Made by a program: the position numbers and the translations under genes
In this document: piece after piece, positions 24,085 to 30,654 of the stretch
How the letters are laid out: the number at the start of each line of letters is the position of its first letter
Numbering within the stretch: the stretch's first letter is position 1
Source: Pseudonocardia sediminis
Lineage (GTDB): Bacteria > Actinomycetota > Actinomycetes > Mycobacteriales > Pseudonocardiaceae
Length of the DNA stretch: 64,000 bases
Direction of reading: 5' to 3'
Assembly (NCBI RefSeq): GCF_004217185.1
Contig: NZ_SHKL01000001.1
Coordinates: forward strand, 1,882,001-1,946,000
Notes under the pieces: generated by a model
What the model was told of the DNA's origin: nothing
Seen by the model: the letters and a program-made list of their open reading frames with translations, nothing else
The model's database searches: none

Positions 24085-25400
24085 CAGCCGTTCCCGTTCC
24101 GGTCGTGGGTGGACGCGGACAGGGCGTCCTTGGCGTCGGAGTGCGTGGACAGCGCGGCGAGGACGGCGCCGCGCGGGACGACGCCGGTCAGGCGACCGTC
24201 GTCGACGACCGCGAGCGGCACGGGGTTGCGCCCGACCGCGTGCAGCAGGTCGATCAGCGGACGGTCCGGCTCGGTCGTGCGGTACTCCTCGACCAGCGCG
24301 GAGCGGTCGATGCTCGTGACCCCGGTGCTCGCCGCGTGGCCCAGCCAGTCGTCGCGGACCACGCCGAGGATCCGATGCTCGTCGTCGACGACGTAGGCGC
24401 CGGTCGCCTCGGCCTTGCCGAGCCGGACGAGCACGTCGGCGGGCTTCTCGTCGAGCGTCACGGTGATCCGCGGCTCGCGGATGACGTCGGTGGCCGTCAG
24501 CACGCGGCTGCGGTCGACGTCGGAGACGAACTCGGCGACGTAGTCGTCGGCGGGCGAGGCCAGGATCTCCGGGCCGGTGCCGACCTGGACCAGGCGGCCG
24601 TCCTTGAGCAGCAGGATCCGGTCGCCGAGGAGCATCGCCTCGTTGAGGTCGTGGGTGATGAACACGATCGTCTTGCGCAGCTCGCGCTGCAGCCGGACCA
24701 GCAGCTTCTGCATGTCGCGGCGGATCAACGGGTCCAGCGCGGAGTACGGCTCGTCCATCAGCAGGACGTCGGTGTCGCTGGCCAGCGCGCGGGCCAGCCC
24801 GACGCGCTGCTGCATGCCGCCGGAGAGCTGGCCGGGGTAGGCGTCGGCACGGTCACCGAGGCCGACCTGCTCCAGCGCCCACTGCGCGGTCCTGCGGCGT
24901 TCGGCGGCGCCGACCCCGCGGATCTGCAGCCCGTACTCGGCGTTCTGCGCGACGGTGCGGTGCGGGAGCAGGGCGAAGTGCTGGAACACCATGCTCATGC
25001 GCTCGTTGCGCAGCGTGCGCAGGTCGGCGTCGCCGAGCGAGCCGAGGTCGCGGCCGTCCACGTCGATCGTTCCCGAGGTGGGCTCGATCAACCGGTTGAG
25101 CAGCCGGACCAGCGTGGACTTGCCGGACCCGGAGAGGCCCATGATCACGAACAGCTCGCCGGGCGCGATGTCGAACGACACGTCGCTCACGGCCAGCGTC
25201 GCGCCGGTGCGGGACTGGATCTCCTTGCGGCCGACCCCCTCACCGGCCAGCTTGACGGCCTCGTCGGCGCCGGACCCGGAGCCGAACACCTTCGTCAGGT
25301 GGTCGACCCGGATCATCGGGGTCTGCGCCTCACCCTGGGCCTGCGCCCTCACGGCGCCCGACGACCCGTTCGTCGCCGTCTTCTCGTCGACCGTGCTCAT
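24084..25400 (-). CDS. OpuA/ProV-type ABC transporter ATPase with CBS domains
   Basis: A 438-residue ATPase. Walker A is GLSGSGKST (~87-95), the signature LSGGMQQR (~190), and Walker B DVLLMDEPYSALDPLIRRDM (~210-229). The insertion AGEGVGRKEIQSRTGATLAV ahead of Walker A is typical of glycine-betaine transporters (OpuAA/ProV). Two CBS modules fill ~300-425 (VVDDEHRILGVVRDDWLGHA, LAVVDDGRLTGVVPRG); in OpuA these sense ionic strength or c-di-AMP. ATG 25400 overlaps the binding-protein stop by 4 bp. The link to sulfur genes suggests a sulfur-containing betaine analogue as substrate (inference). Confidence 0.92.
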   Translation of the reverse strand: MSTVDEKTATNGSSGAVRAQAQGEAQTPMIRVDHLTKVFGSGSGADEAVKLAGEGVGRKEIQSRTGATLAVSDVSFDIAPGELFVIMGLSGSGKSTLVRLLNRLIEPTSGTIDVDGRDLGSLGDADLRTLRNERMSMVFQHFALLPHRTVAQNAEYGLQIRGVGAAERRRTAQWALEQVGLGDRADAYPGQLSGGMQQRVGLARALASDTDVLLMDEPYSALDPLIRRDMQKLLVRLQRELRKTIVFITHDLNEAMLLGDRILLLKDGRLVQVGTGPEILASPADDYVAEFVSDVDRSRVLTATDVIREPRITVTLDEKPADVLVRLGKAEATGAYVVDDEHRILGVVRDDWLGHAASTGVTSIDRSALVEEYRTTEPDRPLIDLLHAVGRNPVPLAVVDDGRLTGVVPRGAVLAALSTHSDAKDALSASTHDRNGNG

Positions 25401-26338
25401 GCCGCTGCCCCTACCCACTTGCGGACGAGCTCGGGGTGGCGGGCGACGTAGTCGCGGGCCACCTCCTCGACGTCCTCGTTGTCCAGGTCGACCCGCTTCA
25501 ACATCTGCTCGACGTCGGGCACCGGCAGCTCGAAGCGCTGCAGCATCGAGACGAACCGCGGGGCCGATGTCTGGAGTTCCTTGCTGGCGGCGGTCCAGGC
25601 CGCGTAGTCCGGCATGGCGCAGGCGCCGTCACCGGTGTCGAAGCAGCCGTCCTTCGCCGGCGTCGGTTCGTCGAGCTTGGTCATCTCGAACTCTTCGAAC
25701 ACGTAGTGCGGGTGGTAGAGGTAGACCAGGATCGGCGAGCGCCGCTCGTAGGCCCGGCGCAGCTCGGCGAGCTGCGCGGCCTCGCTGGACGACACCTGCT
25801 CCAGGTTGAGCTTGTAGCCGGCGAGACGCTTCGTGTTCTGCTCGGTGGTCAGGAAGCTGGGGTCGGAGTCGATCAGCTTGCCGTCCAGCGCCGCCGCGTA
25901 GTCGTTGAGCTGGGTGACGCTCTTCAGGCCGGCCAGCGGCTGGCCCGGCGCCGTCGCGTAGGTCGGCACGTACCAGCCCTGCTCGGCGCCGCCGTAGGTC
26001 TGGTGGACCATCTCGATCTTCTCCGCGGCCTTGGCCGCGAGCTTCTTCTGGTTCGGCATAGCGACCTCGGAGAGCAGGTCGACGTCGCCGCGCTGGGCCC
26101 CGGCCCACGCCGTCGCCGGGCCCACCTGGATGGTCTTGAACTCGCCCACTCCGAGCCCGGGGTGGCCGGCGACGACCTCGGCGAGGATGGCGTTGGTCAG
26201 CTTCGCCGCGCTCCACGGGAACTGTGCGGCCCGGACGGTGACGCTGTCGTTCGCGCCGGACGCGCCGCACGCGGCCAGCGTCGCGACGGCCAGCACCAGC
26301 GCGAGGACCAGGCGCACGGTGCGGAGGGGTGGTTTCAT
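25397..26338 (-). CDS. OpuAC-type substrate-binding lipoprotein
   Basis: A 313-residue protein with a lipoprotein signal peptide ending in the lipobox LAAC (Cys ~24). The mature domain has the OpuAC pattern: VRAAQFPWSAAKLTNAILAE, then VDLLSEVAMPNQ, and SPILVYLYHPHYVFEEFEMT, with aromatic residues (Trp, Tyr, Phe) that in the family form a cage around a quaternary ammonium group. It is 9 bp downstream of tauD. A sulfonium such as dimethylsulfoniopropionate or a taurine derivative would fit both the cage and the sulfur context; this is a hypothesis. Confidence 0.87.
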   Translation of the reverse strand: MKPPLRTVRLVLALVLAVATLAACGASGANDSVTVRAAQFPWSAAKLTNAILAEVVAGHPGLGVGEFKTIQVGPATAWAGAQRGDVDLLSEVAMPNQKKLAAKAAEKIEMVHQTYGGAEQGWYVPTYATAPGQPLAGLKSVTQLNDYAAALDGKLIDSDPSFLTTEQNTKRLAGYKLNLEQVSSSEAAQLAELRRAYERRSPILVYLYHPHYVFEEFEMTKLDEPTPAKDGCFDTGDGACAMPDYAAWTAASKELQTSAPRFVSMLQRFELPVPDVEQMLKRVDLDNEDVEEVARDYVARHPELVRKWVGAAA

Positions 26339-26347
26339 CGGGTGAAC

Positions 26348-27256
26348 CTACTGTCCGAAGTCGGTGGTGCGCAGCACCTCGACGCCGAGGGGACCGTCCC
26401 CGCGCAGCGTTACGCGGTGCATCACGCGCCGCGCGTCGCCGTAGTCGCGGTTCGCGTAGTGCGCCGTCGAGCGGTTGTCCCACATCGCGACGTCGCCCTC
26501 GGCCCACCGGTGCCGGACGATGTGTTCGGGCTTGGTGAGGTGGGCGTAGAACAGGTCCAGCAGGTACCGGCTCTCCGCGTCCGACACCCCGACGATGCGG
26601 GTGGTGAAGCCCGGGTTCACGAACAGCGACTTGCGGCCGGTCTCCGGGTGCACCCGGACCACGGGGTGCACGACCGGCTCCAGCATGGTGACCGTCTCGC
26701 CCTCCCACTCGCTGCCCTGGCCCTGCTGGCGCTGCAGGAGGCGCTCGCCGAAGTCGCGGAAGCCGTCGTGCTCGGCGGAGAGCTCGTCGGCCAGGCGTTG
26801 CACGGCGGGGGAGAGCGAGGCGTAGGCGAGCTCCAGGTCGGCCCAGTTCGTGTCGCCCCCCGAGGGCGGCAACGTGACCGCGCGCAGGATCGAGCCCAGC
26901 GGCGGGCGCTTCATGAACGTGACGTCGGTGTGCCAGACGTCGGAGAAGCCGTCGTCGGCGCTGTCGAGGGCGTAGATCTCGGTGTGCGCGTCGTCGATGC
27001 CGGGGACGACCGGATGCGACGCCGTCAGCTCCCCGAGCCGGTTGCCCAGGCGCACCTGCGCGTCCGGGTCGAGGGTCTGGCCGCGGAAGAACAGCACCTT
27101 GTGCGCCGTGAGCGCGGCACGCACGTCGGCGACGACCGTGTCGTCGGCGGTGGCCAGGTCGAGGCCGTGCACGAGCGCGCCGAAGCCGGGGCCGAGCGGC
27201 TCCAGGTCGAGCGAGCCGGTTCGCGGACCGGAAGCGGACAGGGTGGCGCTGGACAT
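26348..27256 (-). CDS. TauD/TfdA family Fe(II)/2-oxoglutarate dioxygenase
   Basis: A 302-residue oxygenase. The iron ligands are visible as WHTDVTF (~108-114, His-X-Asp) and the distal His near residue 278 in ARRVMHRV; the 2-oxoglutarate-binding Arg follows in the same block. NRSTAHYANRDYGDARR is typical of taurine dioxygenase relatives, which oxidise the carbon next to a sulfonate to release sulfite. ATG 27256 has GAGGAG upstream. It is the first gene after the leader peptide at 27363-27437 and is followed by an ABC importer. The real substrate may be another sulfonate or sulfate ester. Confidence 0.9.
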   Translation of the reverse strand: MSSATLSASGPRTGSLDLEPLGPGFGALVHGLDLATADDTVVADVRAALTAHKVLFFRGQTLDPDAQVRLGNRLGELTASHPVVPGIDDAHTEIYALDSADDGFSDVWHTDVTFMKRPPLGSILRAVTLPPSGGDTNWADLELAYASLSPAVQRLADELSAEHDGFRDFGERLLQRQQGQGSEWEGETVTMLEPVVHPVVRVHPETGRKSLFVNPGFTTRIVGVSDAESRYLLDLFYAHLTKPEHIVRHRWAEGDVAMWDNRSTAHYANRDYGDARRVMHRVTLRGDGPLGVEVLRTTDFGQ

Positions 27257-27362
27257 GGAGGCTCCTCGGACGTGCGGGCAGACGTGACCCGGGTCGGACA
27301 CACGACTCCCGCGGGATCGGACGGGGGAGGGGTCGCCGTCGGCAGGATCCGGACGGCGGGCG

Positions 27363-27437
27363 TCAACGACAGGTGTAGCCCGCGGTCCTCATGAGGTCGA
27401 CGTGACGACGGCACGTCAGGTTCCGGGCGCCGGGCAT
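27363..27437 (-). CDS. Putative cysteine-responsive leader peptide upstream of tauD operon
   Basis: A 24-residue peptide starting MPGARNLT at ATG 27437 and ending CRRHVDLMRTAGYTCR. It sits in the 231-bp gap between the desulfurase-like gene and tauD, all on the minus strand. The RRHVDLxR core and a Cys codon one before the end match the actinobacterial sulfur leader-peptide class. In that class, ribosome stalling at Cys codons under cysteine shortage relieves downstream attenuation. It is therefore a likely internal control point inside the leftward operon. Confidence 0.75.
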   Translation of the reverse strand: MPGARNLTCRRHVDLMRTAGYTCR

Positions 27438-27487
27438 CCGTTGATCCTGTGCAGGCGAGCGCTGTGAGTCAACCCTCGTGGGGTCGA

Positions 27488-28864
27488 TCACGCTGCGCCG
27501 CAGCGTTGCGTACCCACCGGACCGGCCAGGCCGAGCGGGTCGGCGTCGCGCGGGTCCGGGGTCGGCGCCCACCGGCCGTCGACGACGGCGTAGTCCCAGC
27601 GGGGCCCCTCGGCGACGAGCGCGGTCAGGGCGGAGAGGAGACGGTCGACGTCCTCGGCGGTGCTGCCCAGGCCGAGGCTGGCGCGCACGGCGTTCCCGTC
27701 GCCGGCCCCGTCCCCGCCGTCGGCGAGCCGGGCCAGCAGCGGGTGCGCGCAGAAGCGGCCGTCCCGGACCCCGATCCCGTGCTCGGCCGACAGGTACGCC
27801 GCGACCAGCCCGGCCGGGACGCCGTCGACGACGAAGCTCGCGACCGCCACCCGGTCCGGGGAGTCGTTCCAGATGCGCAGCGACGTGACGCCGTCGATCG
27901 CGTCGAGCCCGTCGGTGAGGCGGGTGAGCAGGGCGCGTTCGTGGGCGGGGGCGACCTCGTCCAGCAGGGGTGCGAGGGTCCGGCAGGCCGCCGCGAGCGC
28001 GGCGGCGCCGAGGACGTTCGGGGTGCCGGCCTCGTGCCGGTGCGGAGCGGGCGCCCACGCGGCCTCGGCGGTCGTCCCGTGGATGCCGACGTGGGCGACG
28101 GCACCGCCGCCGGCCAGGTGCGGCGCGGCCTCGTCGAGCCAGTCCCGGCGCCCGACGAGGGCGCCCGTGCCGTAGGGCGCGTAGAGCTTGTGCCCGGACA
28201 GGGCCACGTAGTCCGCGCCCCAGGCGGCGAGGTCGATGCGGCGGTGCGGTGCGGTCTGCGCGGCGTCGACGACGACGCGGGTGCCGTAGGCGTGGGCGAT
28301 GTCGACGACCTGCGCGATCGGGAGCGTCTCGCCGGTGACGTTGGAGGCACCGGTGACGGCGAGCAGCGCGAAGGAGCCGCGGGCCAGCGCGTCGTCGACG
28401 GCGGCGAGCGTCGCGTCGACGCCGGCGCGGGCCGCGATCACCCGCGAACCGGGCCGGGACTGCCAGGGCAGCAGGTTCGCGTGGTGCTCCACGTCGAGGG
28501 TCAGCACCGGGCCGGGGACGCAGGAGGCGAGCAGGTTCAACGAGTCCGTGGTGTGGCGGGTGAACACCGTGACGTCGCCCGGGCGGGCGCCGACGAACTC
28601 CGCGACGGTCGTCCGGGCCGCCTCCAGCACGCGGGTGCACACCTGGGAGGCGTAGCCGGCGCCGCGGTGGACGCTCGCGTACCAGGGAAGCAGGGCGTTC
28701 ACCTCGTCGGCGACGGCCTGCAGGGCGGGCGCGCTCGCGGCGACGTCGAGGTTGGCGTAGCGCACGCAGCGGCCGTCGACGAGCGGGACCTGCAGGTCGG
28801 CTCCGACGACGGAGGGAAGGTCCACGGCGGTCGCGGCGGGGGCGGTGGCAAGGGCGTGGGACAT
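27488..28864 (-). CDS. PLP-dependent aminotransferase class V / cysteine desulfurase-like protein
   Basis: A 458-residue fold-type I PLP enzyme. VVDAAQTAPHRRIDLAAWGA contains the PLP-contacting Asp, and ALSGHKLYAPYGTGALVGRR holds the Schiff-base lysine (~residue 223). RFCAHPLLARL carries a cysteine where SufS-type enzymes have the catalytic loop Cys, though loop identity is uncertain. ATG 28864 follows GAGGAA. A SAM-IV riboswitch lies in its 5' leader. It may release sulfur from cysteine or a related thiol compound. An EgtE-like C-S lyase is an alternative. Confidence 0.83.
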   Translation of the reverse strand: MSHALATAPAATAVDLPSVVGADLQVPLVDGRCVRYANLDVAASAPALQAVADEVNALLPWYASVHRGAGYASQVCTRVLEAARTTVAEFVGARPGDVTVFTRHTTDSLNLLASCVPGPVLTLDVEHHANLLPWQSRPGSRVIAARAGVDATLAAVDDALARGSFALLAVTGASNVTGETLPIAQVVDIAHAYGTRVVVDAAQTAPHRRIDLAAWGADYVALSGHKLYAPYGTGALVGRRDWLDEAAPHLAGGGAVAHVGIHGTTAEAAWAPAPHRHEAGTPNVLGAAALAAACRTLAPLLDEVAPAHERALLTRLTDGLDAIDGVTSLRIWNDSPDRVAVASFVVDGVPAGLVAAYLSAEHGIGVRDGRFCAHPLLARLADGGDGAGDGNAVRASLGLGSTAEDVDRLLSALTALVAEGPRWDYAVVDGRWAPTPDPRDADPLGLAGPVGTQRCGAA

Positions 28865-28891
28865 GGCGGTTCCTCGGGTCGATCAGGACCC

Positions 28892-28924
28892 TCAGACGTG
28901 CCGACGGGTCCGCGCTTGCCGCAC
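28892..28924 (-). other. Micro-ORF ending RTRRHV, degenerate leader peptide candidate
   Basis: Between the SAM-IV aptamer and the start of the desulfurase-like gene lies a GTG-initiated 10-codon frame, MRQARTRRHV and stop. It retains the nucleotide block CCCGTCGGCACGTC that encodes RRHV in the full leader peptides but stops just before DL and the Cys codon. It may be a decayed leader or a conserved RNA element. Translation is unproven. Confidence 0.3.
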
Positions 28925-28943
28925 GCGGGTGTCGCGCCGGCCC

Positions 28944-29021
28944 GGTCCTCACCCGGAGCACCCCACCGCGGAGGAGGGTTGCCGGCCAGCGAGCCGGGGC
29001 TTGACGCTGGCGCTCATGACC
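28944..29021 (-). promoter_or_regulatory. SAM-IV riboswitch
   Basis: Read on the minus strand from 29021, the sequence begins GGTCATGAGCGCCAGCGTCA, continues AGCCCCGGCTCGCTGGCCGG, CAACCCTCC and GCGGTGGGGTG, and ends GGTGAGGACC. This follows the actinobacterial SAM-IV consensus almost base for base, including the closing GGTC/GACC stem. It binds S-adenosylmethionine and normally turns off sulfur genes when SAM is plentiful. It starts within a base or two of the predicted transcription start from the promoter at 29030-29059 and ends 79 bp before the desulfurase-like start. Confidence 0.93.
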
Positions 29022-29029
29022 TGGCGGTG

Positions 29030-29059
29030 AAGTTACGAGCGCGTGATCGCCGATGTCAA
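29030..29059 (-). promoter_or_regulatory. Promoter for the leftward sulfur operon
   Basis: On the minus strand, TTGACA (29059-29054), an 18-bp spacer and TAACTT (29035-29030). It is a near-consensus housekeeping promoter. The expected start, around 29022-29024, coincides with the 5' end of the SAM-IV aptamer, which supports both calls. Confidence 0.75.
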
Positions 29060-29105
29060 GTGCGTGGGGCCGGGGCGTCGCGCATCACGTTCTTCATCGG
29101 AAGTG

Positions 29106-29136
29106 TTGACAGGCGACGGGAGTGGCTACCTAGAGT
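29106..29136 (+). promoter_or_regulatory. Promoter for the rightward sulfur operon
   Basis: TTGACA at 29106-29111 and TAGAGT at 29131-29136 with a 19-bp spacer. The predicted start (~29143) lies about 15 bases before the SAM-I aptamer. The -35 box is perfect but the spacer is one or two bases long. The divergent promoter's -35 box lies 46 bp away. Confidence 0.6.
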
Positions 29137-29157
29137 CGTGTCAGTACCCGATCACGG

Positions 29158-29240
29158 GTGCGCACCATCCAGAGCGGCCGAGAGACCTGGCTCGTCGACG
29201 CCGCAGCAACCCCCCGCATCCCGCGGGTGCGGGTGCTCAC
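29158..29240 (+). promoter_or_regulatory. SAM-I (S-box) riboswitch
   Basis: The core ATCCAGAGCGGCCGAGAGAC, then CTGGCTCGTCGACGCCGCAG and CAACC, follows the S-box consensus (AGAG..GG..GAGGGA..GG..GA..CC..GCAACC). The P1 stem pairs GTGCGCACC (29158-29166) with GGTGCTCAC (29232-29240) with one mismatch. A hairpin CCCGCA...TGCGGG after the CAACC fits P3. It binds SAM and would repress the downstream operon when SAM is high. The leader-peptide start codon lies 22 bp after it, so control may act on translation or on termination. Confidence 0.88.
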
Positions 29241-29262
29241 GCCGGGACCGATGGGGGGATCG

Positions 29263-29373
29263 ATGAACGGAAACGCGGTGCGCGTGCCGTCCGTCGACCG
29301 CGCCTCCTTCCACGGGCGCTGCCGTCGTCACGTGGATCTCCTGCGCGTCACCAGCGCGGCCTGTCCGGCCTGA
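29263..29373 (+). CDS. Putative cysteine-responsive leader peptide behind the SAM-I riboswitch
   Basis: A 36-residue peptide starting MNGNAVRVPSVDRASFHG at ATG 29263, with GGGGGG about 5-10 bases upstream. It ends CRRHVDLLRVTSAACPA. The RRHVDLxR core and a Cys codon near the stop match the two other leader peptides in this window. It lies between the SAM-I aptamer and the first monooxygenase gene (start 29443). The arrangement places a SAM sensor and a probable cysteine sensor in series on one transcript. Confidence 0.75.
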   Translation: MNGNAVRVPSVDRASFHGRCRRHVDLLRVTSAACPA

Positions 29374-29442
29374 CCGCCCCGGACCGGCCCCACCACCCGC
29401 AGTAGGCGGCGCCCCGCGCGCCGCAGGAAGCGGTCACCACCC

Positions 29443-30654
29443 ATGTCCACTTCGGACCACCTTCGTCTCGCCGTCGCGCTGAGCGACGCCGGATGGCACC
29501 CCGCCGCCTGGCGCGAGGCCGACGCCCGCCCCGGTGAGCTGTTCACCGCCCGTTACTGGGCCGACCTCGCGGCGATCGCCGAGCGCGGCCTGCTCGACCT
29601 GATCACGATCGAGGACGGGTTCGGACTGCAGTCGACCGATCACCTCGCGGAGTCCGACCGGCGCACCGACCAGGTGCGCGGGCGGCTCGACGCGCATCTC
29701 GTCGCGGCCCTGCTCGCGCCCCTGACCAGCAGGATCGGACTCGTCCCCACCGTCACCACGACGCACACCGAGCCGTTCCACGTCGCGAACGCGCTCGCCA
29801 CGCTCGACCACGACAGCCTCGGCCGCGCCGGGTGGCGGGTGCAGGTCTCGGCCCGCGCCGACGAGGCGCGCCACCTCGGGCGTCGCGCCCTGCCCGGCGT
29901 CCGCCGCGAGCACCTGGACACCCCGGAGACCGCCCGGGTCGTGCAGGAGCTCTTCGACGAGGCCGCGGACGCCGTCGAGGTCGCGCGCCGGCTCTGGGAC
30001 AGCTGGGAGGACGACGCGGAGATCCGCGACGACGCCACCAACCGCTTCGTCGACCGGGACAAGCTGCACTACATCGACTTCTCCGGGGACCACTTCGACG
30101 TCCGCGGGCCCGCGATCACCCCGCGCCCGCCGCAGGGGCATCCGCTGGTCACCGTGCTCGCGCACCGCGAGGTGCCCTACCGCCTCGCCGCCCGCTCCGC
30201 CGACGTCGTGTTCGTGACCCCGCAGGACGTGGACGACGTCGCGTCGGTGATCGGTGACGTGCGCGCCGCGGAAGCGGCGGTCGGACGAGAGGGGGAGCCG
30301 CTGCGGATCCTCGGCGACCTGGTGGTCCTGCTCGACCACACGCAGGCCGCGGCGCAGGAGCGCCTGGCCCGCCTCGACGCCCGCGACCCGCTGCGCTCCG
30401 ACGCCGCGATCCTCGCCACCACCCCGTCCGACCTGGCCGACCTGCTGGTCGCCTGGCACGAGGCCGGCCTCGACGGCTTCCGCCTGCGCCCGGGCGTCCT
30501 CCCCGACGACCTGAACGCAATCGCCGACGCGCTCGTCCCCGAGCTGCAGCGCCGCGGCGCGTTCCGCACCGCCTACGACGACACCACCCTGCGCGAGCGG
30601 TTCGGGCTCTCCCGCCCGGCCAGTCGCTACGCCACCGCCGGGAGCACCGCATGA
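29443..30654 (+). CDS. LLM class flavin-dependent monooxygenase
   Basis: A 403-residue luciferase-like monooxygenase with a TIM-barrel pattern: YWADLAAIAERGLLDLITIE, then HTEPFHVANALATLDHDSLG and AGWRVQVSARADEARHLG. Family members use FMNH2 from a partner reductase to oxygenate carbon next to sulfur or nitrogen. It overlaps the next monooxygenase by 4 bp (ATGA at 30651-30654). It is the first full gene after the SAM-I and leader-peptide control region. A flavin reductase gene is not present, so reduced flavin must come from elsewhere. Confidence 0.87.
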   Translation: MSTSDHLRLAVALSDAGWHPAAWREADARPGELFTARYWADLAAIAERGLLDLITIEDGFGLQSTDHLAESDRRTDQVRGRLDAHLVAALLAPLTSRIGLVPTVTTTHTEPFHVANALATLDHDSLGRAGWRVQVSARADEARHLGRRALPGVRREHLDTPETARVVQELFDEAADAVEVARRLWDSWEDDAEIRDDATNRFVDRDKLHYIDFSGDHFDVRGPAITPRPPQGHPLVTVLAHREVPYRLAARSADVVFVTPQDVDDVASVIGDVRAAEAAVGREGEPLRILGDLVVLLDHTQAAAQERLARLDARDPLRSDAAILATTPSDLADLLVAWHEAGLDGFRLRPGVLPDDLNAIADALVPELQRRGAFRTAYDDTTLRERFGLSRPASRYATAGSTA

